The position numbers and the translations under genes are program-made. A stretch of 64,000 nucleotides of DNA from JACVRW01 sp963808545. Its GTDB lineage: Bacteria > Actinomycetota > Thermoleophilia > Solirubrobacterales > Thermoleophilaceae. Shown piece after piece: positions 26,911 to 34,647 of this stretch. The stretch spans positions 310,001 to 374,000 of the forward strand of contig CAWEGB010000006.1 in assembly GCA_963808545.1 (NCBI GenBank), in the 5' to 3' direction. Positions within the stretch are counted from its first letter, which is position 1, and each line of letters begins with the position of its first letter. The notes beneath the pieces are model-generated. The model worked only from the letters and a program-made list of their open reading frames with translations. It did not search any database and was not told the DNA's origin.

Positions 26911-27728
26911 CCGCGCCCGGACCACTCGCTCCACGAGCCGGGATACAGCCGCGGCGTTCGGAGACCGGCGGCCGCTGCCGCCAGGACGAGCGTGCAGGCG
27001 GTGACGCCGGAGCCGCAGTAGGCCACCACGTCGTCGCCGCCGCCGGCGCCCGTCGCGGCGAAGCGAGCCCGCAGCTCGGCCGGCTCGGCGAAGCTGCCGC
27101 CGGGCGCCAGGTCGGCGAATGGGAGATTGCGCGCACCGGGGATGTGACCGGCCACCGCGTCGACCGGCTCCACCTCGCCGCGGTAGCGCTCCGGGGCGCG
27201 GGCGTCGAGCACGATCCTGTCCGCTTCGGGCGCGGCCAGCTCCTCGGCGGTCGCGATGTCGTCGCCGCGCGGCCGCGCGCTGAAGGGCTTCACTGGATTC
27301 GTGGGCGCCGGCCTCGGCTCGCCCTTCTCCAGCGGCCCGCCGGCCTCGCGCCAGCCGCGCAGACCACCGTCGAGCACCGTCGCGTCGTCGTGGCCGAAGT
27401 GGCGCAGCAGCCACCAGAGCCGGGCGGCGCCGCCCTCGCCCGCCTCGTCGTAGGCGATCACCGAGGAGTCCGCCTGGATGCCGGCCCGGCGGGCCGCCGC
27501 CTCGAAGTCCCGGGCGGAGGGCAGCGGGTGCCGGCCGTCGACGCCGGGGGCCGCCGCGAGGTCGCGGTCCACGTCGAGGAAGGCCGCCCCGGGGATTCGA
27601 GCGTCGCGCCACAGACGCTCGCCGGCGCCGGGCTCGCCCAGCCGAAAGCGACAGTCCAGCACGCACAGGCCCGGCGTGCCGAGGTGCTCCCGCAGCCAGG
27701 CGACGTCACGAAGGGGCCCCTCGTTCAC
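26832..27728 (-). CDS. Thiosulfate/3-mercaptopyruvate sulfurtransferase (two rhodanese domains)
   Basis: 298 residues. Inactive N-terminal rhodanese domain (CVLDCRFRLGEPGAGERLW, then IPGAAFLDVDRDLAAAPGVD) followed by the catalytic C-terminal domain with the persulfide-forming Cys in VVAYCGSGVTACT (CGSGVTA six-residue loop, as in SseA-type enzymes). It moves sulfur from thiosulfate or mercaptopyruvate to cyanide, thiols or proteins. The GTG start lies 19 bases from the divergent dehydrogenase start. The C-terminus after the expected end (SWSEWSGRGYPVA) carries about 24 extra Ser/Arg-rich residues that overlap the F420 gene; that tail is unusual. Confidence 0.88.
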   Translation of the reverse strand: MNEGPLRDVAWLREHLGTPGLCVLDCRFRLGEPGAGERLWRDARIPGAAFLDVDRDLAAAPGVDGRHPLPSARDFEAAARRAGIQADSSVIAYDEAGEGGAARLWWLLRHFGHDDATVLDGGLRGWREAGGPLEKGEPRPAPTNPVKPFSARPRGDDIATAEELAAPEADRIVLDARAPERYRGEVEPVDAVAGHIPGARNLPFADLAPGGSFAEPAELRARFAATGAGGGDDVVAYCGSGVTACTLVLAAAAAGLRTPRLYPGSWSEWSGRGYPVARQDSARSTASRSSGPGGGRSA

Positions 27729-27735
27729 GGAGGGC

Positions 27736-27741
27736 TAGCCT
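27736..27741 (+). promoter_or_regulatory. Leaderless-type -10 box (TAGCCT)
   Basis: TAGCCT followed by 6 bases and the ATG at 27748; the whole divergent region to the rhodanese start is only 19 bases. Confidence 0.4.
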
Positions 27742-27747
27742 ACGGCC

Positions 27748-28722
27748 ATGAGGGGGATGGTGCTCCACGCGGCGGGCGAGCCGCTTCGCGAGGAGGAGCT
27801 GCCGCGCCCGGAACCGGCCGACGGCGAGGTGCTGCTCGAGGTCGAGGCGTGCGGCGTCTGCCGGACCGACCTGCACATCGTCGACGGCGAGCTCGACGAT
27901 CCCCGGCTGCCGCTCGTGCTCGGCCACCAGATCGTGGGCACGGTTGTGGGGGGCGGCGAGCTCCACGCGGGCGGCGAGCGGGTCGGCGTGCCCTGGCTCG
28001 GCTCGACCGACGGGACCTGTGGCTACTGCCGCAGCGGACGGGAGAACCTCTGCGACAACGCGGTGTTCACCGGCTACGGCCGCGACGGCGGCTACGCGCA
28101 GCTCGTGGCGGCCGACGAGCGATTCTGCCTTCCCCTCCCGGCCGGCTACCCCGACCTCCAGGCCGCGCCGCTCCTGTGCGCGGGACTGATTGGCTACCGC
28201 ACCCTGAGGCTGGCGGGGGATGCCGAGCGGATCGGGATCTACGGCTTCGGCTCCGCGGCCCACATCATCTGCCAGGTGGCCGTGCACGAGGGCCGCCGCG
28301 TGTTCGCCTTCACCCGGGCCGGCGACAGCGAGCGTCAGGACTTCGCCCGGAGCCTCGGAGCCGAGTGGGCGGGTGACGCGGAGGGGCCGGGGCCCGAGCA
28401 GCTCGACGCCGCCCTGGTCTTCGCCCCGGCCGGCGAGCTGGTGCCCGCCGCGCTACGCGCCCTCGCCAAGGGCGGGAGCGTGGTGTGCGGAGGGATCCAC
28501 ATGAGCGACATCCCGAGCTTTCCCTACGAGCTCCTGTGGGGTGAGCGTGTGCTGCGCTCGGTGGCCAACCTCACGCGCGCCGACGGCGCCGAGTTCCTCG
28601 AGCTCGCACCCAAGGTGCCGGTCAAAACCGAGGTGACGACCTTCCCGCTCGCGAGCGCCAACGAGGCCCTGGAGCACGTGCGCGCAGGCGACCTGAGGGG
28701 CGCGGCCGTGGTCGTGCCCTGA
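27748..28722 (+). CDS. Zinc-binding alcohol dehydrogenase family protein (TIGR02822 type)
   Basis: 324-residue MDR enzyme. Catalytic zinc Cys in VEACGVCRTDLHIV, substituted GHQIVG in place of the usual GHE, structural zinc cysteines in GTCGYCRSGRENLCDN, and the Rossmann segment IGIYGFGSAAHIICQVAVHE. GHQ and the IYGFG glycine motif are features of the adh_fam_2 (TIGR02822) subgroup, whose substrates are not defined. It oxidises an alcohol or reduces an aldehyde with NAD(P)H. Leaderless-type promoter; stands alone, convergent with a lipase-like gene. Confidence 0.85.
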   Translation: MRGMVLHAAGEPLREEELPRPEPADGEVLLEVEACGVCRTDLHIVDGELDDPRLPLVLGHQIVGTVVGGGELHAGGERVGVPWLGSTDGTCGYCRSGRENLCDNAVFTGYGRDGGYAQLVAADERFCLPLPAGYPDLQAAPLLCAGLIGYRTLRLAGDAERIGIYGFGSAAHIICQVAVHEGRRVFAFTRAGDSERQDFARSLGAEWAGDAEGPGPEQLDAALVFAPAGELVPAALRALAKGGSVVCGGIHMSDIPSFPYELLWGERVLRSVANLTRADGAEFLELAPKVPVKTEVTTFPLASANEALEHVRAGDLRGAAVVVP

Positions 28723-28737
28723 GCGGCTTGGCCGAGG

Positions 28738-29550
28738 TCAGGCGGCGCGCGGGTAGCGACGGGCAGCCGTCCCGCGCCTGGTCTTGCGCCGGGCCTCGGC
28801 CCGGCTGAACGAGTTGAGCGCGTCGCCGACCACGCGCCAGGCCGCGGCCGACACCGCCATGCCGCAGTGGGAGGCGTCGATCTCCACCAGCCGGTCGGCG
28901 TGGGGGTCGAGGCAGGAGTGCCAGTCCACCACGCCGTCCGACTTCGAGTACACCGAGACGAGGCGGACGCCGCGCGGCATCGGCCCGTCCAGGTCCTCCC
29001 AGAACGAGGCGCAGCATTCGTCGTCGAGACACGAGCGCTTGAACAGGCCGGGGGCGCCCAGCGAGCCGAGCCGGCTCACCGCCTCGACCTGCAGGCGTAC
29101 CAGCGGGTGAATGGCAAGGGGATCGAGTTGAGGCGACCCAAGGGCGACCACGCCGCAGACCAGGTCGGGCCGGCGCCGGCCGAGCACCTTGGCGATCGTC
29201 CCGCCCCTGCTCTGGCCCACGATCACCGCGCGCATGTCCTGTTCGGAGACGAGCCGCTCGAGCCTCTCCTCCAGCCGCTCCATGATCGCGCCCGAGCAGT
29301 CGACGTTGGCGCGCATCCCCGCGCGGCTCTGCCGGTAGCCGGTGCGCTTGAGCCAGCCGGCCATCATGACCATGGAGCTGTCCCCGGCCAGGAAGCCGGG
29401 AACCAGCAACACCGGCCGGCCGCGGCCATTGGCCACGCCCTCGCCTCGGAAGACCGGGTCGCGCACCAGCGCGGCCGCCTCCAGCCCGAAGCGAGCCTCC
29501 CGCCAGAGCGGCGGCCCGATACTGCGCGAAATGAGGGCCGGTGCCTTCAT
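28738..29550 (-). CDS. Alpha/beta-hydrolase fold protein (lipase-like)
   Basis: 270 residues. After a 45-residue N-terminal part come the oxyanion strand RPVLLVPGFLAGDSSMVMMA and the nucleophile elbow VIVGQSRGGTIAKVLG (Ser in GQSRGG). The acid is probably in YSKSDGVVDWHSCLDP and the His in IDASHCGMAVS. The overall pattern resembles PGAP1-like/lipase class 2 hydrolases of actinobacteria that act on esters in or outside the cell; no signal peptide is seen. Four cysteines in CLDDECCASF and SCLDP are unusual. TAGGGT is 12 bases before the ATG. Confidence 0.75.
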   Translation of the reverse strand: MKAPALISRSIGPPLWREARFGLEAAALVRDPVFRGEGVANGRGRPVLLVPGFLAGDSSMVMMAGWLKRTGYRQSRAGMRANVDCSGAIMERLEERLERLVSEQDMRAVIVGQSRGGTIAKVLGRRRPDLVCGVVALGSPQLDPLAIHPLVRLQVEAVSRLGSLGAPGLFKRSCLDDECCASFWEDLDGPMPRGVRLVSVYSKSDGVVDWHSCLDPHADRLVEIDASHCGMAVSAAAWRVVGDALNSFSRAEARRKTRRGTAARRYPRAA

Positions 29551-29628
29551 CGCGGCGTCATCACCCTATTCGGGCGTCTGGACAAATGGGTTCACGGCGG
29601 CTCGACACAAGAAACGCTTGGGGAGCAC

Positions 29629-29634
29629 TAGTTT
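29629..29634 (+). promoter_or_regulatory. Leaderless-type -10 box (TAGTTT)
   Basis: TAGTTT followed by 8 bases and the ATG at 29643. Confidence 0.4.
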
Positions 29635-29642
29635 TCCCGCCC

Positions 29643-30584
29643 ATGCGCGCAGTGACCGTCAGCGACGGGGATCTCCTCGTCCAGGACCACCCCGACCCAG
29701 AGCCCGGCCAGAACCAGATTCTCGTTCGCGTGCGGGGGGCCGGCCTCAACGGGGCAGACATGCTCCAGCGGCGCGGCGCCTACCCTGCCCCGCCGGGCGA
29801 GCCGCCGGACATCCCCGGCCTGGAGCTGGCCGGAGAGGTGGTGGCGCTCGGACCCGGAGCCGCGCGCTTCGCCGAGGGCGACCGGGTGATGGCCGTGGTG
29901 GGCGGAGGCGGCCAGGCCGAGCTCTCGGTGATTCACGAGCGCCAGGCCATGGTGGTGCCCGAGGGGCTCGACTGGCCGGCAGCGGGTGGTCTGCCGGAGG
30001 TCTTCACCACCGCCCACGACGCCCTGTTCACCCAGGCCGGGCTGCGGCCCGGGGAGCGCCTGCTCGTGCACGGCGCGGCGGGCGGGGTGGGCACCGCCGC
30101 GGTGCAGCTCGGGCGCGCCGCCGGCGCGCGGGTGACGGCGACTGTCCGCAACGAGGGCCTGCGCGACGAGGTCGAGAGCTTCGGCGCGGCGGTGATAGCG
30201 CCGGAGGGCTTCGGCGAGCACGGGCCGTTCGACGTGATCCTCGAGCTCGTGGGGGCGGGCAACCTCGAGGAGAACATCGGCGCGCTGGAGACCAGCGGGC
30301 GGATCACGGTGATCGGCGTGGGGGGCACCGGTCCGGTGGCCGAGATCAACCTGCTGGCGCTCATGCAGAAGCGTGCGCGCATCCACGGCTCGGTGCTGCG
30401 TCCGCGCCCCCTCGAGGAGAAGGCGATCGCGGCGCGGCTGGTGGAGACCGAGGTGCTGCCCCACTTCGAGGCGGGCGCGATGAGCGTTCCGGTGGCCGAG
30501 ACGTTTGCGCTGGACCAGGCCGAGGAGGCCTACGACCGCTTTGCCGCGGGCGGCAAGCTGGGCAAGATCGTCCTGCTGCCCTGA
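29643..30584 (+). CDS. Zinc-independent MDR quinone oxidoreductase (QOR/TP53I3-like)
   Basis: 313-residue NAD(P)H:quinone oxidoreductase-type MDR. MRAVTVSDGDLLVQDHPDPE leads into the GADMLQRRGAYPAPPGEPPD motif of the PIG3/QOR subgroup, and the cofactor fold has LLVHGAAGGVGTAAVQLGRA. Zinc-ligand Cys residues are absent, so the enzyme is zinc-independent. It reduces quinones or enones using NADPH. A SoxR-like box begins 6 bases after the stop, before the soxR gene; redox-cycling quinones are SoxR signals, so the neighbourhood makes functional sense. Confidence 0.85.
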   Translation: MRAVTVSDGDLLVQDHPDPEPGQNQILVRVRGAGLNGADMLQRRGAYPAPPGEPPDIPGLELAGEVVALGPGAARFAEGDRVMAVVGGGGQAELSVIHERQAMVVPEGLDWPAAGGLPEVFTTAHDALFTQAGLRPGERLLVHGAAGGVGTAAVQLGRAAGARVTATVRNEGLRDEVESFGAAVIAPEGFGEHGPFDVILELVGAGNLEENIGALETSGRITVIGVGGTGPVAEINLLALMQKRARIHGSVLRPRPLEEKAIAARLVETEVLPHFEAGAMSVPVAETFALDQAEEAYDRFAAGGKLGKIVLLP

Positions 30585-30589
30585 CCTGA

Positions 30590-30609
30590 AGCTCAACCAA
30601 GCTTGAAGT
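30590..30609. promoter_or_regulatory. SoxR-type operator upstream of soxR
   Basis: AGCTCAACCAAGCTTGAAGT: outer heptamers identical to those of the DUF5519 promoter box at 9477-9496, with a 6-base centre. TAGTCA follows directly (30610-30615) as a possible -10 for soxR; the -35 is weak, consistent with an autoregulatory MerR-type promoter. Confidence 0.65.
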
Positions 30610-30637
30610 TAGTCACGAAGCGTGCTTTCCTGGGAGC

Positions 30638-31087
30638 GTGTCCGAGCTGCTCACCATCGGCGAGGTCTCGCGCCGCAGCGGCGTGGCCTCCTCGGCGCTG
30701 CGCTTCTACGAGGAGCGTGGCCTCATCGAGTCCGAGCGCGCCGGCTCGGGCCACCGCCGCTACCCGCGGCCGGTGTTCCGCCGCATCGCGTTCATCGTCT
30801 TCGCCCAGCGGATCGGCCTGAGCCTCGACGAGATCGGTGAGGAGCTGGCCAAGCTGCCGCCCGGGCGGGCGCCGAACCGGCGTGACTGGTCGCGGCTGTC
30901 CAGCGGCTGGACCGCCCGGATCGACGACCGCATCGCCGAGCTCGAGCGGCTCAAGCACGGGCTCACCGAGTGCATCGGCTGCGGCTGCCTGTCGCTCGAG
31001 CGTTGCCGGCTGGCCAACCCCGACGACCGCGCGGCCCGGCTGGGCCCGGGTCCGCGGTACTGGGTCGGCGACCGCCCGGCCGCCTAG
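30638..31087 (+). CDS. soxR: SoxR-like redox-sensing MerR regulator
   Basis: 149 residues. MerR HTH at the N-terminus (TIGEVSRRSGVASSALRFYE, then GLIESERAGSGHRRYPRPVF), a helical linker, and the [2Fe-2S] binding cysteines CIGCGCLSLERC, exactly the CxxCxC-x5-C spacing of SoxR. The iron-sulfur cluster is oxidised by redox-cycling compounds, which switches target promoters on. GTG start preceded by GGGAGC. A SoxR-type operator lies 29 bases upstream, and a second one controls the DUF5519 gene at 9461. Stop interlocks with the convergent TetR gene (CTAG). Confidence 0.92.
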   Translation: MSELLTIGEVSRRSGVASSALRFYEERGLIESERAGSGHRRYPRPVFRRIAFIVFAQRIGLSLDEIGEELAKLPPGRAPNRRDWSRLSSGWTARIDDRIAELERLKHGLTECIGCGCLSLERCRLANPDDRAARLGPGPRYWVGDRPAA

Positions 31088-31656
31088 GCGCGCAGTCCGC
31101 TCAGCAGGGCCAGCAGGGCCGGCTCCACCTCACGCCTGGTGGCCTCCGGGTCGTCAGCGTTGGCGATCATCATGCCGGCCTCCGACAGCGCGCCCACGAT
31201 CATGTGTGCGAGCGGAGCGACCTCCTGCCGGCGCAACTCACCCTGCTCCATGGCGTTGTCCAGGCCGGCCACCACGAGGCCCAGCCCATAGCGGGCTTCG
31301 ATCTCCCGCCACTCCCTCCAGCCGAGAACCGAGGGGGCGTCGAGCAGCGCGATCCGGGTCAGGGCCGGCTCGGTGAAGGTGTCGAGCGCCGCGCGGATCC
31401 CGGTGACGAGGAGCTCCCACGGATCGTCGACGGCTGCCATCTTCGCGCCGATCGACGCGATCAAGCGCTCCTCCAGCCGCTCGAACACCGCCCGGAACAG
31501 ATCGCGCTTGTCGGTGAAGTGGTGGTACAGCGCGCCGCGCGTCACTCCCGCACGGGCCACGATCTCCTCTGTGCCGACCGCCGCGTAGCCGCGCTCCGCG
31601 AACAGCTCGTGGGCCACCTCGATGAGACGCTCCCGCGTCTGCTCCCCCTCCGCCAT
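31084..31656 (-). CDS. TetR/AcrR family transcriptional regulator
   Basis: 190 residues. N-terminal HTH: ERLIEVAHELFAERGYAAVG, EEIVARAGVTRGALYHHFTD, KRDLFRAVFERLEERLIASI, the standard TetR_N. The C-terminal half is the ligand domain (TetR_C type seen in AcrR relatives with YGLGLVVAGLDNAMEQGEL). Divergent from a hydrolase; two identical palindromes cover its start codon and that of the hydrolase, so it very likely represses both genes directly. Confidence 0.88.
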   Translation of the reverse strand: MAEGEQTRERLIEVAHELFAERGYAAVGTEEIVARAGVTRGALYHHFTDKRDLFRAVFERLEERLIASIGAKMAAVDDPWELLVTGIRAALDTFTEPALTRIALLDAPSVLGWREWREIEARYGLGLVVAGLDNAMEQGELRRQEVAPLAHMIVGALSEAGMMIANADDPEATRREVEPALLALLSGLRA

Positions 31657-31690
31657 ACAACCTGTATGCTACTTCCATACAACCTGTATG
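31654..31690. promoter_or_regulatory. Tandem palindromic operators between divergent TetR and hydrolase genes
   Basis: Two identical 15-base palindromes CATACAACCTGTATG (31654-31668, 31676-31690), 22 bases apart start to start, two helical turns. The first contains the TetR gene start codon, the second the ATG of the hydrolase. TATGCT and TACTTC lie in between as possible -10 boxes. Confidence 0.7.
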
Positions 31691-32620
31691 TCGACGAAGG
31701 GAGCCGTGGTGCGGACAGGAGCAGCCACATGGAGAGCCGAGGCGCTGGGATCGCGCACCACACTGGAGATCGAGGGCCTGCGGATAGCTGCCCACGTGAC
31801 CGGGGAGGGCCCGCCGATCGTGTTCGTCCACGGCGCGCTGGTCAACGCCAACCTGTGGCGCAAGGTCGTCCCGCTGCTCGAGGGCTACACGCGAGTCACC
31901 CTGGACCTGCCGCTGGGCTCGCACCTCGAGGCCCAGGACGAGACGGCCGACCTGTCGGTGCCCGCGCTCGCGGGGCTGATCACGGGCGCCCTGGAGAGCC
32001 TCGGCCTGCGCGACGCCACCGTGGTGGCCAACGACACCGGCGGCGGCCTCACCCAGATCGCCGCCACCACCGACGCCGAGCGGATCGGCCGCCTCGTGCT
32101 GACCTCGTGCGACGCCTTCGACAACTTCCCGCCGCGCTTCTTCCGGATCGTGCTCGCGCCGGCGAAGGTGCCTGGGCTGCTGCGCGTGTTCTTCGCGCCG
32201 ATGCGCGCGCGCAGGCTCCGCCGGCTCCCGATCGCCTACGGCTGGCTCACCAAGCGGCCCATCGAGCCTGCGGCCGAGGACAGCTACGTGCTGCCCGCGC
32301 TAACCGACGCGGGGGTGCGCCGCGACGTGCGCAAGGTGCTGAGCGCGGTGCATCCGCGCTTCACGCTCGAGGCGGCGCAGAAGCTGCGCAGCTTCGACCG
32401 CCCCGTGCTGATCGCCTGGTCGGTGGAGGACCGCTTCTTCCCGCCCGAGCACGCGGAGAGGCTGGCTGCGCTACTGCCCGACTCCCGGCTCGAGTGGATC
32501 GAGGACTCGCTGACCTTCAGCATGGAGGACCAGCCCGAGCGCCTGGCCGGGCTGATCCGCGACTTCGTGCCGGCGCGTTCCTCGGTCGGGCGAGCACCGG
32601 AAGACGTTCTCTCTAGCTGA
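31688..32620 (+). CDS. Alpha/beta-fold hydrolase
   Basis: 310 residues. The oxyanion region is PPIVFVHGALVNANLWRKVV, the nucleophile elbow VVANDTGGGLTQIAA (Asp nucleophile, NDTGG, as in haloalkane dehalogenase and fluoroacetate/epoxide hydrolases rather than Ser), the acid/lid LIAWSVEDRFFPPEHAERL, and the late His is not obvious: LEWIEDSLTFSMEDQPERLA has Ser-Leu-Thr where IxxSxHFPxxEDP would place it, so the base may be missing. TetR operator overlaps the start. Role probably detoxification or ester turnover. Confidence 0.78.
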   Translation: MSTKGAVVRTGAATWRAEALGSRTTLEIEGLRIAAHVTGEGPPIVFVHGALVNANLWRKVVPLLEGYTRVTLDLPLGSHLEAQDETADLSVPALAGLITGALESLGLRDATVVANDTGGGLTQIAATTDAERIGRLVLTSCDAFDNFPPRFFRIVLAPAKVPGLLRVFFAPMRARRLRRLPIAYGWLTKRPIEPAAEDSYVLPALTDAGVRRDVRKVLSAVHPRFTLEAAQKLRSFDRPVLIAWSVEDRFFPPEHAERLAALLPDSRLEWIEDSLTFSMEDQPERLAGLIRDFVPARSSVGRAPEDVLSS

Positions 32621-32657
32621 GGAGCGCAGCCCGAGCGCCGGTCGGGCGAGCACCGCA
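32619..32657. repeat. 39-base dispersed repeat, copy A
   Basis: GAGGAGCGCAGCCCGAGCGC followed by CGGTCGGGCGAGCACCGCA; one mismatch from copy B at 48603-48641. Contains the dyad GCCCGA/TCGGGC. A third partial match, GGTCGGGCGAGCACCG, begins at 32584 in the end of the hydrolase gene. Confidence 0.6.
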
Positions 32658-32667
32658 AGCTCGACGT

Positions 32668-33831
32668 CTACTTGAGGCGCTCCACCAGCATGGCCTGACC
32701 CTGGCCGCCGGCCACGCACATGGTCTCGAGACCGATTGTCCTGTCGTCGGTCTCGAGGCCGTTCAGCAGCGTGGTCATGATGCGCGCGCCGGTCATGCCG
32801 AACGGGTGGCCGAGCGCGATCGCGCCGCCGTGCGGGTTGAGCTTGTCCAGCGGGATCGAGCACTGGTCCATGATCGGGATGACCTGGGCCGCGAAGGCCT
32901 CGTTGAGCTCCACGGTGTCCACGTCCTCGATCGTCATCCCGGCACGCTCGAGCACCTTCTGGATGGCCCCGATCGGCGCTACGCCCATGTACTCGGGCTC
33001 GATGGCCGCTGTGGCCGAGGTGATAACCCGTGCCCGCGGCCTCAGCCCGAGCTCGGCGGCCTTGTCCGCGGACATCACGAGCACCGCGGCGGCGCCGTCG
33101 TTGAGCGGGCACGAGTTGCCGGCGGTGACCTTGCCGTCCTCCCTGAAGGCCGGCTCGAGCTGCGACAGCTTCTCCAGGCTCGAGCTTGCGCGCGGCCCGT
33201 CGTCCTTGGCCACCACGTTGCCGTCGGGCAGCGTGACCGGCACGATCTCGCGGTCGAAGTAGCCGTTCTCCTGTGAGGCCACGGCGAGCTCCTGGGAGCG
33301 CTGGGCGTACTTGTCCATATCCGGGCGGCTGACCTCGTAGCGGTCGGCCACGTTCTCCGCGGTCAGGCCCATGGAGATGTAGACGTCCGGGTCCCCGTTC
33401 TTGCCCTGCAGGTGCTCGTTCTGATCCTGGGGACGAGCGCCCTCCACGGCCTCGTTGTAGCGCGACACCCACTCCACGCCGGCCGCGATGTAGGCGTCGC
33501 CCTGCCCGGCAACGACCGCGTTGGCGGCCTGGCGGATCGACTCGAGACTCGAGGCGCAGTAGCGCGACACCGTCGCTCCGTTCGTGCCCATGGGCAGCCG
33601 TTCCGACAGCAGCGCGACGATCCGGCCCAGGTTGAAGCCCTGCAGGCCCTGCGGCAGCCCCACCCCGCAGTAGACCTCCTCGATCAGCTCGGGGTCCACC
33701 TCGGGATTGCGCTCGAGCAGAGCGTCGACCACGAAGGCGCCCATCTCGTCGGGACGGAGGCCGGCGAGCGAGCCCTTGAAGGCGCGCCCGATGGGGGTTC
33801 GAACGGCATCGACGATCACTGCTTCGGCCAT
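32668..33831 (-). CDS. Acetyl-CoA acyltransferase (thiolase)
   Basis: 387 residues, full-length thiolase. VIVDAVRTPIGRAFKGSLAG opens it; the acyl-enzyme Cys is in VSRYCASSLESIRQAA (about C91), the NEAFAAQ motif and the HxxG-type HPFGMTGARI base are present, and the second Cys is in LETMCVAGGQGQAMLVE. It cleaves 3-ketoacyl-CoA or condenses acetyl-CoA. The next gene upstream is an HSD17B10-type SDR on the same strand, so the pair looks like the last two steps of a beta-oxidation-type route. Confidence 0.92.
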   Translation of the reverse strand: MAEAVIVDAVRTPIGRAFKGSLAGLRPDEMGAFVVDALLERNPEVDPELIEEVYCGVGLPQGLQGFNLGRIVALLSERLPMGTNGATVSRYCASSLESIRQAANAVVAGQGDAYIAAGVEWVSRYNEAVEGARPQDQNEHLQGKNGDPDVYISMGLTAENVADRYEVSRPDMDKYAQRSQELAVASQENGYFDREIVPVTLPDGNVVAKDDGPRASSSLEKLSQLEPAFREDGKVTAGNSCPLNDGAAAVLVMSADKAAELGLRPRARVITSATAAIEPEYMGVAPIGAIQKVLERAGMTIEDVDTVELNEAFAAQVIPIMDQCSIPLDKLNPHGGAIALGHPFGMTGARIMTTLLNGLETDDRTIGLETMCVAGGQGQAMLVERLK

Positions 33832-33872
33832 GGCTTCTGATTTCTCCTTGTGCGGTGGGAAGGGACGCAACG

Positions 33873-34634
33873 CTAACGAGGCGGCATCCGCAGGGCCCCG
33901 TCCAGCCGCAGCGTCTCGCCGTTCAGCATGGTGTTCTCCGCGATGTGGCAGGCCAGGCGCGCGTACTCCTCGGGCCGGCCGAGCCGGGAGGGGAAGGGAA
34001 TCTGCGCGCCGAGGGCCTCGCGCGTCTCGTCGGGCAGGCCGGCCAGCAGCGGCGTGTCGAACAGGCCCGGGGCGATGGTGCACACCCGTATACCGAGCCG
34101 CGCCAGGTCCCGGGCGGCGGGCAGGGTGAGGCCGACCACGCCGCCCTTGGAGGCCGAATAGGCGGTCTGCCCGATCTGACCGTCGAACGCGGCGATCGAG
34201 GCCGTCATGACCACCGCGCCGCGCTCGCCTGCGTCGTCGGGCTCGTTGGCCGCCATCGCGTTCGCCGCCAGGCGCAGGACGTTGAACGTCCCGATCAGGT
34301 TCACGCGAACGACCGTCTCGAAGGGCCGGAGCGTCGCGGGCCCGTCCTTCTTGACCGTTCGCTCGGCCCAGCCGATCCCGGCGCACGAGGCGGTGAAGCG
34401 CAGGCCGCCGAAGGCCTGCACAGCTTCGTCCACGGCCGCCCCGACCCGCTCCTCGTCGGTCACGTCGGCCGGCGTGAACAGACCGCCGATCTCCTCGGCC
34501 ACCACCGGCCCGCGCTCCTCGTTCAGGTCTGCGATCGCCACCCGGGCGCCGCGGGCGGCGAGCTCGCGGGCGGTCGCCTCGCCCAGGCCCGAGGCTCCGC
34601 CGGCCACGAGCGCGCCGATGCCGTTCAGCTCCAT
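33873..34634 (-). CDS. SDR, 3-hydroxyacyl-CoA dehydrogenase type 2-like
   Basis: 253 residues. VAGGASGLGEATARELAARG is the NAD-binding motif, with Asp in IADLNEERG choosing NAD; CAGIGWAERT replaces NNAG, MTASIAAFDGQIGQTAYSAS carries the Ser and Tyr, and SKGG the Lys. TGxxxGxG with FDTPLLAGLPDETREALGAQ and a GRPEEYARLACHIAENTMLN ending is typical of HSD17B10/FadB2-like enzymes. It oxidises 3-hydroxyacyl-CoA before thiolysis by the adjacent thiolase. 41 bases separate the two genes. Confidence 0.88.
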   Translation of the reverse strand: MELNGIGALVAGGASGLGEATARELAARGARVAIADLNEERGPVVAEEIGGLFTPADVTDEERVGAAVDEAVQAFGGLRFTASCAGIGWAERTVKKDGPATLRPFETVVRVNLIGTFNVLRLAANAMAANEPDDAGERGAVVMTASIAAFDGQIGQTAYSASKGGVVGLTLPAARDLARLGIRVCTIAPGLFDTPLLAGLPDETREALGAQIPFPSRLGRPEEYARLACHIAENTMLNGETLRLDGALRMPPR

Positions 34635-34647
34635 GACGGCGGGCAGC

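Noticed and set aside
26129..27136. A 335-codon minus-strand frame covering the LLM N-terminus and the F420 gene
   Set aside because: Only the 36 codons after 26452 are real; upstream residues are antisense to the F420-type and rhodanese genes.
29541..29642. Longer N-terminus for the quinone oxidoreductase
   Set aside because: The added residues do not fit the family, the ATG at 29643 opens the conserved domain and has a TAGTTT box 8 bases upstream.
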